Shown: positions 17,509 to 27,109, numbered from the stretch's first letter. The stretch is 64,000 nucleotides of DNA from Bacteroidota bacterium (GCA_016868785.1 VGFS01000009.1:1-64000), one strand, 5' to 3'. The notes: generated from the letters alone by a model not told the origin. Translations and numbers: made by a program.

Positions 17509-19839
17509 ATGAACCGCATTTCTATCCGCATTTTTTCCATCGTCATTTGTTTGGGCACGCTTGGACTTCATAGCCAATCCAATACCCAATCAGCGAAGTT
17601 ATCCGTTACCAACACCAATTCCGCCAACAAACTCACGATAGAAAATTGTTTCAACCCCAAGTTTTACCCCAAAAATGCGCGTTTATACGGGTGGATCACC
17701 CAGCATCAATTGGCAGAAGTTGTGGATGGTGTTTTGTATACGGTGGATGTCCGCTCGTTATCAAAAACTCCATTGATTAAGGTTGATTCTTTCATCAACA
17801 TGGCAAAAACTGCTGTGAAAGCCACTGCGGGAGAAGAGATTCAACTGTTTGGCATGCCTATCATCAACTGGACCGGAGATTACCAAGGTTGGTTTGAAGC
17901 AGGCCGATTTTTACTGTCTGTGGATTTCAAAAAGCCCTTGAACGACAATCTCATGGCAGGGCCCATTCAGATTCGTTATACTTTCCATGCAGCCAAAGAC
18001 GAGGTTCAGGCCACGGAGTTTTCTAGCAACGGCGCCATGGTGGGCGTGGTCAAAAACAATGACTTATACATTACTAGGAACGACCCCAAAGTATTGAGTT
18101 CTGATATACGAGTTACCGATGATGGCGGCAATGGCATCGTTTACGGTCAGAGCGTTCACAGAAATGAATTTGGCATTTCAAAAGGCTTGTTCTGGAGTCC
18201 TTCCAATGACAAATTGGCTTTTTATCGCATGGATGAGCAACGTGTTACCGACTACCCCATGTTTGGAATTCAACCGCGTCCGGCCAAGGCCAACAGCATC
18301 AAATACCCCATGGCGGGCGACAGCAGTCACACCGTTACGGTAGGCGTTTATCACTTAGAATCGAAGCGATTGGTTTATTTGAATACCCAAGGCAGTTACG
18401 ATCACTATTTAACAAACATTACGTGGACACCCGACGGCAAATACATTTATGTGAGTTGGGTCAACCGGGACCAAAATAAGATGGAACTGCGCAAATATGA
18501 TGGCGTTTCTGGTGCGTTGATGAGCGTTGATTATCAATTGAGTCACCCCAAATATGTGGAACCTGAGAGCGGCCCCATCTTTCTGCCCAATTCAAACACC
18601 GATTTTGTGTTACAAACTGAGGCTGATGGCTGGAATCACTTGTATTTGTTCCGTTTCATCAAAGGCAAACCCGTCATTCGTCAAATCACCAAAGGCCGTT
18701 GGGAAGTAACCGAGGTATTGGGCTTTACCAAAGATGGTAAGTATTTGTTGTTTGAAAACACGATGGCCTCGCCTTTAGAGCGACATGTGCACGCCTTGGA
18801 CTGGGCCAACAGCAAAGTGAATGCGCAAGGAATGGCAACACCCATTGCCAAAGGCAGTAAGGAAACCACTTTCGAGTTGACACCTTTTGCGGGTACCAAT
18901 AAATGTAGTTTCAATCAGCAAAACGGATATTTATTGAATATCTACAGCAGTTATAACACGCCACGACAGATTTTAGCCATTGACGCCGTAAAACACATCG
19001 CGGATTACCACGGCAAAACCTTCCAAGCGCCAAGCGTGATATTCGAATCCCCCAACCCTATCTCCAGTTTGGGATTGGGCAAAATTGAGGTTAATAAACG
19101 GATGGTTAACGGCACCGAACAATATTGCCGTATTTTCTATCCCAGCAATTTCGATCCCAACAAGAAGTACCCTGTGGTGGTTTATGTATACGGAGGTCCG
19201 CATGCTCAAATGATTACCAATACTTGGCTGGGTGGCGGCAACTTGTGGATGCATTACATGGCAGAAAACGGTTACATCGTTTACACCCAAGACAACCGTG
19301 GCTCAGCCCATCGTGGATTGGCTTTTGAAAACGCGGTTCACAGACAATTAGGCACAGCTGAAATGGCCGATCAATTAGATGGTTTGGCGTGGTTGAAGTC
19401 TCAATCTTGGTGCGATTCAACCCGCGTTGGTATTCACGGTTGGAGTTTTGGTGGATTCATGACAACAAGCTTGATGACGCGCACTACGGGCAAATACAAA
19501 GTGGGTGTTGCAGGCGGACCTGTGATCGACTGGAGTTTTTACGAAATTATGTACACCGAGCGATACATGGATCGTCCAGAAGAAAACCCCGAAGGATTTA
19601 AAAACAACAATCTTTTGGGTTATGCCGATAAACTTGAAGGTCGTTTGTTAATGATTCACGGAGCGGATGATGATGTGGTGGTATGGCAGCACAGTTTGAT
19701 GTTCGTAGACAAAGCCGTTAAAGCCCGAAATGCACAATTAGACTATTATGTATACCCCGGCCATAAGCACAATGTGGTGGGGCCAGATCGCGTGCATCTA
19801 TACAAGAAGATTAGTCAGTATTTCTTCGATTTCTTGTAG
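17509..19839 (+). CDS. S9 family dipeptidyl peptidase IV-like serine peptidase
   Basis: Propeller region plus VYVYGGPHAQ, GIHGWSFGGFMTTSLM nucleophile motif, LMIHGADDDVV, GHKHNV His. Confidence 0.92.
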   Translation: MNRISIRIFSIVICLGTLGLHSQSNTQSAKLSVTNTNSANKLTIENCFNPKFYPKNARLYGWITQHQLAEVVDGVLYTVDVRSLSKTPLIKVDSFINMAKTAVKATAGEEIQLFGMPIINWTGDYQGWFEAGRFLLSVDFKKPLNDNLMAGPIQIRYTFHAAKDEVQATEFSSNGAMVGVVKNNDLYITRNDPKVLSSDIRVTDDGGNGIVYGQSVHRNEFGISKGLFWSPSNDKLAFYRMDEQRVTDYPMFGIQPRPAKANSIKYPMAGDSSHTVTVGVYHLESKRLVYLNTQGSYDHYLTNITWTPDGKYIYVSWVNRDQNKMELRKYDGVSGALMSVDYQLSHPKYVEPESGPIFLPNSNTDFVLQTEADGWNHLYLFRFIKGKPVIRQITKGRWEVTEVLGFTKDGKYLLFENTMASPLERHVHALDWANSKVNAQGMATPIAKGSKETTFELTPFAGTNKCSFNQQNGYLLNIYSSYNTPRQILAIDAVKHIADYHGKTFQAPSVIFESPNPISSLGLGKIEVNKRMVNGTEQYCRIFYPSNFDPNKKYPVVVYVYGGPHAQMITNTWLGGGNLWMHYMAENGYIVYTQDNRGSAHRGLAFENAVHRQLGTAEMADQLDGLAWLKSQSWCDSTRVGIHGWSFGGFMTTSLMTRTTGKYKVGVAGGPVIDWSFYEIMYTERYMDRPEENPEGFKNNNLLGYADKLEGRLLMIHGADDDVVVWQHSLMFVDKAVKARNAQLDYYVYPGHKHNVVGPDRVHLYKKISQYFFDFL

Positions 19840-19850
19840 TAAATTGCGGC

Positions 19851-20720
19851 ATGACGATGACTCACGGACTCACTTTGGTTGAATGTCCGAGAGATGCTAT
19901 GCAAGGCATCAAAACCTTTATTCCCACTGCGGTCAAAGTTTCCTATTTGAAAACGCTGTTGATTCAAGGGTTTGATGTGCTTGATTGTGGAAGTTTCGTC
20001 AATCCCGAATCCATCCCCCAGATGGCGGATACTGCCGAGGTAATTCAAGCTATCAGTGAAGTTGAAACCGATACAAAATTGTTGGTCATTGTGGCTAACG
20101 AGCGTGGAGCTCTCAGAGCCGTAGCTTTTCCGAAAATTAAATATTTGGGGTTTCCCTTGAGTGTCAGCGAAACATTTCAAAAAAGAAACACCAACGCATC
20201 TCGGGAGGAAGCCTTTCGTCGCCTAGCCCGCATTCAAGACATAGCGTTGGCTTCAGGCAAAGAGGTAGTTGCCTATTTGAGTATGGCTTTCGGCAATCCC
20301 TATGGCGATGTTTGGAGCGCCGAGGAAGTTGCTGACTGGGCATCTAAAATTGCCTCATTGGGTATTAGAACCCTCTCATTGGCCGATACAACAGGATCCG
20401 CGAACAAAGAAGTTTTGGGAGAATTGTTCGAAGCCATTCAACAGCGCTTGCCCCATGTTCACGTTGGTGTGCACTTACATGCCAATCCTGCAGAAAGTTT
20501 GGAGAAAGTCAAAGCCGCGTATGAGCACGGTTGCCGCAGATTTGACGGCGCTTTGGGTGGCTTTGGAGGCTGTCCGATGGCCAAAGACGAGCTGGTGGGA
20601 AACATCCCCAGTGAAATTGCTTTTCCTTGGTTGGCAAAACAGGCCAACAGAGAACTCGACAATGAAATTGACTGGATAGGACTGACCGAAGAAGCCCTAA
20701 AAACCTATCAGTCTTATTAA
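19851..20720 (+). CDS. Hydroxymethylglutaryl-CoA lyase
   Basis: LVECPRDAMQG, IQGFDVLDCGSFVNP, LADTTGSANKEVLGEL, VHLHANPAESLEKVKAAYEHGCRRFDGALGGFGGCPMAKDELVGN. Confidence 0.9.
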   Translation: MTMTHGLTLVECPRDAMQGIKTFIPTAVKVSYLKTLLIQGFDVLDCGSFVNPESIPQMADTAEVIQAISEVETDTKLLVIVANERGALRAVAFPKIKYLGFPLSVSETFQKRNTNASREEAFRRLARIQDIALASGKEVVAYLSMAFGNPYGDVWSAEEVADWASKIASLGIRTLSLADTTGSANKEVLGELFEAIQQRLPHVHVGVHLHANPAESLEKVKAAYEHGCRRFDGALGGFGGCPMAKDELVGNIPSEIAFPWLAKQANRELDNEIDWIGLTEEALKTYQSY

Positions 20721-21044
20721 CTAGTCGATTGTAGCATACTTTTCAGCACGCAACAATTCGATGATGGTGTCTAATTTACCCATCAAGTCTGCGTAAGAGC
20801 CAGAATTTGCCGATGGGATTGCACCCAGTACTTGGGAGGTATCCATGTTGTCATCGAACAAATCAACCATGGTAATTTCCAATGTCTCGCAAATTCTCTC
20901 CAGCGTATCAACACGCATGGTTTGCTTCTTCAACATATAATGAAAACCTTGCTCACTGAGGTCGCATCTAGGTGCCAATTCTTTTATTGGAATACGTTTG
21001 GCTACAGCCAGGTTTTTAATTTTGTTGTAATCAAGTTTCGACAC
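20721..21044 (-). CDS. XRE-family helix-turn-helix regulator
   Basis: KIKNLAVAKRIPIKELAPRCDLSEQGFHYMLKKQTMRVDTLERICETLEITMVDLF. Confidence 0.85.
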   Translation of the reverse strand: MSKLDYNKIKNLAVAKRIPIKELAPRCDLSEQGFHYMLKKQTMRVDTLERICETLEITMVDLFDDNMDTSQVLGAIPSANSGSYADLMGKLDTIIELLRAEKYATID

Positions 21045-21294
21045 AGTAGTAGTTTTCTTTAATTATCAGTTTAAGGGTTAGTCCTGTGAGGGTTTGCATC
21101 ATAAACTGATTCTATTGCCTTTTATTTTGTCCATTATTTCGCGAACAAGTATCTTTATGACACTAAGGATACAATAGCAAACCAAACAACTATCTATCAA
21201 TAAGTTAGAATTGTCAAATTTGTGTAAAAACGCGAAATGAATTGTAGAAAAAAGTTCTACAAAGAGGCAATTTGAAGGTTTGGCAGCCCTTTTC

Positions 21295-22023
21295 TTAGCG
21301 AAGTCGCGTCTTCTGAACGATGGACTGCACCAAATCTTTGTAATTCTTACCAACAGGCAATTGCTTCCCCCCGATCACCACTGCATTGTTTTGGATGGCT
21401 TCAATTTTGTTCTTGGCTACGATAAAGCTGCGATGAATCCGGACAAACAAATCACTGGGCAAGGACATTTCCATGTTACGCATGGTTTGAAGGGTAACAA
21501 TTCGTTTCTCGTTGGCTGTCCATATTTTTACGTAATCGGCAAAAGCTTCAACGTATTGAATGTCGCTGTAATTCACTTTTTGATGTTGCCCATCCACTTT
21601 CACAAAAACAAAATCCGGCTTGAGTAACACCCCATCATCGCCACCCTTTTTCATTTGCATGTATTCTTCAAGGCGTTTCACGGCTTTTTCTAAACGATCG
21701 GGGGAAATAGGCTTTAGCAAATAATCCAACGCCTCAAATTCGAAAGCATCTGCGGCATAATTGGGGTGGGCGGTGGTGAAGATTACCGCATGAGGAGAAG
21801 GATATTGATTTTTCACCAAATCCAATCCCGATATACCTGGCATATTGATATCGGTAAAAACAGCATCTACAGTCTGATCTTTCAGCCATTCTAGTGCGTC
21901 TAAACCATTGCCGTAGGTATTTACCACTTCAATGTTTTTGTGCGCCGATAAATGGGCTTTTAATACCTCAAGGGCCAACGGTTCGTCGTCGATGAGAATA
22001 CAACGTATGTTCTTACTATGCAT
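21295..22023 (-). CDS. LytTR-type response regulator
   Basis: Receiver domain (CILIDDEPLALEVLKAHL, VFTDINMPGISGLDL, LLKPI) and LytTR C-terminus (IQYVEAFADYVKIWTANEKRIVTLQTMRNME, FVRIHRSFIV). Confidence 0.93.
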   Translation of the reverse strand: MHSKNIRCILIDDEPLALEVLKAHLSAHKNIEVVNTYGNGLDALEWLKDQTVDAVFTDINMPGISGLDLVKNQYPSPHAVIFTTAHPNYAADAFEFEALDYLLKPISPDRLEKAVKRLEEYMQMKKGGDDGVLLKPDFVFVKVDGQHQKVNYSDIQYVEAFADYVKIWTANEKRIVTLQTMRNMEMSLPSDLFVRIHRSFIVAKNKIEAIQNNAVVIGGKQLPVGKNYKDLVQSIVQKTRLR

Positions 22024-23074
22024 GTGACAATGTGAGTACGAGTGAAACGGAATATTTGTCGGTATCTTGTGTAATGTTTAATTGATATTTTCCCAAATAA
22101 ATGAGGTCTAATCGCTTGCGAAGGTTAGATAAACCAATGCCTCCCGCTGTTTTTGGTTCTATTATTTTTGATATGGAGTTTTCGACGAAAAGCGCATATC
22201 CATCTTTGGTTGAAGTGCCTTTTATTTTAACCCAACCTTCAGAAACTTCTGATTGTGCGCCGTGTTTGAACGCATTTTCTACCAAGGTTAGATATAACAG
22301 GGGCTCAATTTTGAAATCATCGTGGGGTTCTTCCAGGTCCAATTGCACCACCACCCTGTCTCCCAACCTCAATTTTTCTAATTGAATAAAGTCATGTAGA
22401 TGCTGAATTTCCTTTTGAATATCCACCTTGCCGGCACTGGATTCGTAAAGGACATATCGCAGAATGTCGCTCAAACGAAGCACAATTTGGGGTGCCAAGT
22501 CCGACTTCATGAGCGTTAATGCATACAAATTATTCAACGAATTAAACAGAAAGTGCGGATTGATTTGAGATTTCAAATACATCAATTCCGTTTGAAGCTG
22601 AACTTGTTTCAATTCTCTTTTCGATTGTTGATCCTCATACCATTCCTTTAAAAATTTCAAGGTCATGGAGAGAATCAGGCTAAAAAATAATCCAACCGCA
22701 ATAAGAAAGAGAAAAAACGACGACCACACTTCATCTTGAATTACCTCTTGCGCAACCAATCTATGGGTTAAAATGGCCAAAGGAAACGTTGCACCCGCAA
22801 TCAACAACAGAACCGACAGAATGTAGGTGAAATAATTCCTCACCAACAGCAACTTGGGTAAAAGCACATACAAGTTCACGTATACAACCAAAGCATGGGT
22901 TGTTAAAATGGGCAACTGTCGCTGGAATGAATCGAACCAAGAATTACCGATACGAATTACCGAGGCCGTGAGTGAAGCATATAATAACCAGAACAACACA
23001 TGATACAATTTGTGTTTACTGATAGACTTCTCACAGTCCGAAAAAAAAGTATGGAGAGAATTTTGAAAACCCAA
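22016..23074 (-). CDS. LytS/YehU-type sensor histidine kinase
   Basis: LKSQINPHFLFNSLNNLYALTL H-box and LVENAFKHGA N-box; N-terminal membrane helices; TTG start. Confidence 0.92.
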   Translation of the reverse strand: MGFQNSLHTFFSDCEKSISKHKLYHVLFWLLYASLTASVIRIGNSWFDSFQRQLPILTTHALVVYVNLYVLLPKLLLVRNYFTYILSVLLLIAGATFPLAILTHRLVAQEVIQDEVWSSFFLFLIAVGLFFSLILSMTLKFLKEWYEDQQSKRELKQVQLQTELMYLKSQINPHFLFNSLNNLYALTLMKSDLAPQIVLRLSDILRYVLYESSAGKVDIQKEIQHLHDFIQLEKLRLGDRVVVQLDLEEPHDDFKIEPLLYLTLVENAFKHGAQSEVSEGWVKIKGTSTKDGYALFVENSISKIIEPKTAGGIGLSNLRKRLDLIYLGKYQLNITQDTDKYSVSLVLTLSHA

Positions 23075-23092
23075 TATAGGCCTCCTTCAGCG

Positions 23093-23311
23093 CTAGCGGT
23101 TCTTCTTCAACAAATCGATGCCCAATTCCAACCATTTGGATGGGGCAATCATTTTGGGATTGAAAGAAACGGTTTCTAACAGTATCTGAGTACTGAAATG
23201 AGTTGAACCTTTTGTTTCTGAGAAATAGGCTTGGGCAGATAGAAAACCAACCACATTCATCAGCAGTAAAAAGGCAATCAGTGTGAAGTTCTTTTTCAAT
23301 CTTTTACGCAT
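23093..23311 (-). CDS. Small putative secreted or membrane-anchored protein, 72 aa, in operon with LytTR two-component system
   Basis: MRKRLKKNFTLIAFLLLMNVVGFLSAQAYFSE...: basic N-terminus, hydrophobic core, AQA signal-peptidase-like site; 18 bp upstream of the kinase; TAAATTTG box upstream. Confidence 0.55.
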   Translation of the reverse strand: MRKRLKKNFTLIAFLLLMNVVGFLSAQAYFSETKGSTHFSTQILLETVSFNPKMIAPSKWLELGIDLLKKNR

Positions 23312-23324
23312 GTTTAACTTTTGT

Positions 23325-23332
23325 CAAATTTA
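23325..23332 (-). promoter_or_regulatory. -7 promoter box (TAAATTTG) upstream of small ORF/LytTR operon
   Basis: Exact match to Bacteroidota TAnnTTTG, 13 nt before ATG at 23311. Confidence 0.45.
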
Positions 23333-23375
23333 ATGCCACAAATAGATAGACGTAAAACCCATCCAAAATGTTACA

Positions 23376-25271
23376 TCATTTCGAAAAATATTTGCGAATA
23401 ATTTGCGATTGAAGTCCCAATACAATGGAATCAGAGGCTGTCGATCGATTAAATCGATCCAATAACAGGCTGTGCCTGAAGCCCGTAGCGCTGAGAATCG
23501 CTTTTCCATCAATAAAAGAAAGCGCCATTCCCGGGTGGTTGGCAAAATACATGTTTCTTGAAAATGGCACGGTACCCTCGTTTTCTAGTAACTGCTCTGC
23601 CAATGTGGCATAGATATCGGTCTGACTCACAACCAAATAAGGCGCAACACCACGATACATGTCGCGGATAGGTCCACCAGTAACAATGATCGGAATTCTA
23701 AAAAACTCTTGTTCGTAATCTTCCGTTACTGGTAAGCCCACAGTTTTACCGTGGTCTGAAACAAAAATGAGCACCGTTGAATGATACAAGTTTGCGGCTT
23801 TCAGTCCCATCAGCAATTCTCCAATGGCTCTGTCTGTATACTCTATGGATTTGCGTAGTTGTTGGGCTTGGGTGAGTCCTTTTTCTGTTACTACCTCGTA
23901 GGGCTCATGACTACTCAGGGTAAGCCACGCTGAAAAGAATGGTTTTTTCGCCGATTTGAGATGCGATATTACCCTGGGTACCATTTGTTTGTCGGGCAGT
24001 CCCCAGCTCGACAATTCCTGAGTTTCCGGGGTAACAATGTTTTGAAATCCAATAAATTTTAGGAACGAGCCCATGTTGGCGAACGAAGGATCTCCGCCAT
24101 ACAGGAAGCTGGTACTGTAGCCTGCGTGCTGAAATTTCGCGGGCAATTTCTGGTTCGATACCAAGTTCCATTTGCTCGGTTGGAACAACAATCCTTGCCA
24201 TGGCTGCGAGGGCCATGCAGTAAAAATTGAGGCCAGTCCTTTGTCGGTCCGATCCCCAGTTGCATAGGCTCTTTTAAACCACATCCCTTCTTGGGCCAAT
24301 TTCACGAGGTTTGGCATGGCCGATTTACTGCTTTCCCATTGATTTTCACTTTTGGTATGAAATCCATCGAGGTATTTGGATGGTGTTGCGGTTGCTTGTC
24401 GGCTTTCGAGCCAATGTTGATTGATGCCTTCGAGCACTACAAATAGGACATTGGAACCTCTACGGATGATTTGTGGCATTCTCCGAAGTCCGCCCGGAAA
24501 CGTATCCGGACCGGTATAGGTTTTCAGGGCAAACGCCTCTATGCCAGCATTCATAAGGGCTTTATCTGCCCTTACTTTGAGGGAGGGTTGTTTTGAAAGG
24601 GCGATGATATTCCAATTGGGATTGGTGGCGATGGCATTTAAAAGGGGATCGGTTCCGAAGTGTGCATCGGCCGTGTTCAGGGGGATTTTTTGCCATCCAC
24701 CGCGGGCAGCCAGGGCCAAAGGCAGCAAGAGCATAATTGGCCAGGGTGAAAATTTCCATTGCACATCGGGGGGATTGAACAGAATGGATAAGCCTTTGGC
24801 TGCAAAAAAGGCCAAGACACCTAAGGCCAACAGGAGCAACACGGCCGACCAAATTTGGCCATTGGATAGCGATTGCAAGGTAACCTCTGGGAATTGAAGC
24901 ATATTGAGGGCCATGAGATTGAACCGTGAATTCCAAGTTTGCAGCAGGTGAATATCTATGGCAACGAGAATACCCTGGGTGAGGATAAATATGGATTGGG
25001 CAATTTTAAGCAGGATGAGTCTGTATGGCAGGAGCGAAAGGACCAACATGACCAATGAGAAATAGGCCGAGACTGAAAAATCTTGCGGCTGTCCGGCCGA
25101 TTGAATGGTATCTGTGGGTAATGAATAATCTACTTGATGTTGGATAATAGTCAGGGTAATGGATCGCCCGAGCCGTTGCGTTAGCAAGGCGAGGGCGAAG
25201 GACCAAATGGCCAACAAAAAAAACCCGTTTTTCAACGGGTTTTTAAAATTCATTTTGGACAACCAACTCAA
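23376..25271 (-). CDS. LTA synthase/phosphoglycerol transferase-like sulfatase-fold membrane protein
   Basis: N-terminal TM segments; NVLFVVLEGINQHWLES, AYATGDRTDKGLASIF, HSTVLIFVSDHGKTVGLP. Start could be TTG 25271 or ATG 25253. Confidence 0.85.
   Translation of the reverse strand: MSWLSKMNFKNPLKNGFFLLAIWSFALALLTQRLGRSITLTIIQHQVDYSLPTDTIQSAGQPQDFSVSAYFSLVMLVLSLLPYRLILLKIAQSIFILTQGILVAIDIHLLQTWNSRFNLMALNMLQFPEVTLQSLSNGQIWSAVLLLLALGVLAFFAAKGLSILFNPPDVQWKFSPWPIMLLLPLALAARGGWQKIPLNTADAHFGTDPLLNAIATNPNWNIIALSKQPSLKVRADKALMNAGIEAFALKTYTGPDTFPGGLRRMPQIIRRGSNVLFVVLEGINQHWLESRQATATPSKYLDGFHTKSENQWESSKSAMPNLVKLAQEGMWFKRAYATGDRTDKGLASIFTAWPSQPWQGLLFQPSKWNLVSNQKLPAKFQHAGYSTSFLYGGDPSFANMGSFLKFIGFQNIVTPETQELSSWGLPDKQMVPRVISHLKSAKKPFFSAWLTLSSHEPYEVVTEKGLTQAQQLRKSIEYTDRAIGELLMGLKAANLYHSTVLIFVSDHGKTVGLPVTEDYEQEFFRIPIIVTGGPIRDMYRGVAPYLVVSQTDIYATLAEQLLENEGTVPFSRNMYFANHPGMALSFIDGKAILSATGFRHSLLLDRFNRSTASDSIVLGLQSQIIRKYFSK
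25219..25244 (-). terminator. Terminator-like hairpin inside the 5' end of the sulfatase-family CDS
   Basis: Minus strand AAAAACCCGTT-GAAA-AACGGGTTTTT then further T (T8 in total): 11-bp stem, GAAA loop, U-tract. Confidence 0.5.
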
Positions 25272-27109
25272 TGATTAACAATTAATTTGGTTTGAAATAC
25301 GCCCCCAGTGTTATCGGTAAGGGTGATAAAATAGATACCGGAAGACAATGTAGACACATCGATGTCGCTTCCTTGGGTTTGCAATCGAACAACCGCACCG
25401 CTCGATGAAATTGCCGAGGCATCGACCACGGCATCAATACCCTTCACAGAGATTTTATCAGTTGCTGGGTTTGGGAATAACGTAACAAAGGATTTATTCA
25501 GTTGCTTATTGGCGTTCGCCGCAACCGTAATGTAATTGGTCTTTGTCTTTTGGTCAGTACCTCTGGCATTGGTCACTTTCAGGGTTACAGAATAAGTTCC
25601 AAATGCGTTAAACTTCACATCAATATTTTTAGAAGTCGACGTGGTTGCATTCAAATAACTAAAGGTTGTTGGATTAATGGTCCACTGCCATTCGGTGGGT
25701 GTATTGTCGCTCAAATCAAACAAACGAACTGTTTGAACATTGTTTGGCGTAACGATATCAGCCGTAAAATCACATACGGGATTCAAATTGGATGTATTCG
25801 AAACGTTGATGTAGTTCTGCTTTGTTACTGTTGTTTTGTCCGATGAGTTAGCGCCTACCAGAGTTATGGTGTATGAACCCGTTGCGCTGAATGAAACGTA
25901 AAGATCTTTATCGGTCAGTTTAGAGCCCGACTGCAAGGTATAGGTATTGGGCGTAATCGACCAAGTGTAAGAAGTAGTTCTGGAGCAGGAAGAAATCAAA
26001 GCCACAGTTTGACCCACGTTTACCGCTGTTTTGTTGGCGGCAAAAGCCACCGATGGAGGATCTTGGAGCGTAAGACGGCGGATGATGTTGTTAACTTGGT
26101 CACAAATGAAGAATGCAGAATCCGCTTTGCGATAGGTAAATAAGTTAATCAACCCAAATTTCGCATCTTTGGCAGCGCCATCTACATATCCAACCTCTGT
26201 CTCTTGACCTGCATACACTTTTACCGAAGTACCATCATATACTTTGATGCAATATTGATCGGCGATAAAAATGCGTCCGTTTACGGCCACAACATCGGTA
26301 GGAAAGTTCAATCCAGTAGAAATCACTTCTGTTACCTCATTGGTACTCAAATTCAATCGCTTGATCTTCTTGTTATTGCGATCGGCAATCAACATGGAAT
26401 TGTCGCTTTCCAAGAAAATTCCTGTAGGTGCATAAAACAAGGCCTTCGATCCAACCCCTGTGGCGTCACCTGAGGTTTTGGGCTTTCCGGCAATGGTGGT
26501 TACTTTACCTCCAGAAATTTTACGAATTACTTCATTACCAAAATCACAGATATACATTTCACCAGAAGAATTGATGGCAATATCGGTGGGTGAGCTAAAA
26601 TAAGCCGCCGAGGTTAGACCGTCTACGTGATCGCCTGAAAATGAATAATTACCGGCAACAGTAGTGAAAACAGTTCCGTTGGAAACATTGACAAACTGGG
26701 TTCCTTTGCGGATGAGGGCATTGTCAGTATCAACGATGTAAACGTCATTGGTATTCTTATTGACCTCAACACCTTGGGGGGTGTTAAACCTTGAAACCGT
26801 GGCCGTTCCATTATCGGTTCCTGTGGCTCCAGGCGAGGTTGGATCACCCAGAAAACCACCTCGGATGCGACTCAAACTGCCATCCAATATCATGATATTG
26901 TGTTGGTCGGTTACCCACATCCGGTTGTTATTGTCGACGCAAATTCCCAAAGGGTAACTGAATAATTCATCCAGTAAGTTATTATTAGAAGTAGCATTAT
27001 AGTCGCCACTGCCCAAATACTGTTTACCAGCGTATGTCGTTACGTTTTGCGCCATTGCCATTCCGGCAAAGCCCAATGTAGTGGTTAGGGTGAGCAATAC
27101 TTTATTCAT
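25268..27109 (-). CDS. NHL-repeat and PKD-like protein with type IX secretion type A sorting domain
   Basis: Repeated IRRLT/VDTDNALIRKG NHL blades, PKD-like SYTWSITPN..., C-terminal LFPNPATDKISVKG...LSSGIYFITLTDNTGGVFQTKLIVNH. Confidence 0.82.
   Translation of the reverse strand: MNKVLLTLTTTLGFAGMAMAQNVTTYAGKQYLGSGDYNATSNNNLLDELFSYPLGICVDNNNRMWVTDQHNIMILDGSLSRIRGGFLGDPTSPGATGTDNGTATVSRFNTPQGVEVNKNTNDVYIVDTDNALIRKGTQFVNVSNGTVFTTVAGNYSFSGDHVDGLTSAAYFSSPTDIAINSSGEMYICDFGNEVIRKISGGKVTTIAGKPKTSGDATGVGSKALFYAPTGIFLESDNSMLIADRNNKKIKRLNLSTNEVTEVISTGLNFPTDVVAVNGRIFIADQYCIKVYDGTSVKVYAGQETEVGYVDGAAKDAKFGLINLFTYRKADSAFFICDQVNNIIRRLTLQDPPSVAFAANKTAVNVGQTVALISSCSRTTSYTWSITPNTYTLQSGSKLTDKDLYVSFSATGSYTITLVGANSSDKTTVTKQNYINVSNTSNLNPVCDFTADIVTPNNVQTVRLFDLSDNTPTEWQWTINPTTFSYLNATTSTSKNIDVKFNAFGTYSVTLKVTNARGTDQKTKTNYITVAANANKQLNKSFVTLFPNPATDKISVKGIDAVVDASAISSSGAVVRLQTQGSDIDVSTLSSGIYFITLTDNTGGVFQTKLIVNH

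Noticed and set aside
21099-21353. 84-aa minus-strand ORF in the XRE/LytTR gap
   Set aside because: Overlaps the 3' end of the regulator out of frame and contains the AT-rich spacer; not protein-like.
25268-27109. NHL blades considered as a DNA-level tandem repeat array
   Set aside because: The repeats are protein-level beta-propeller/PKD modules with divergent nucleotide sequence.
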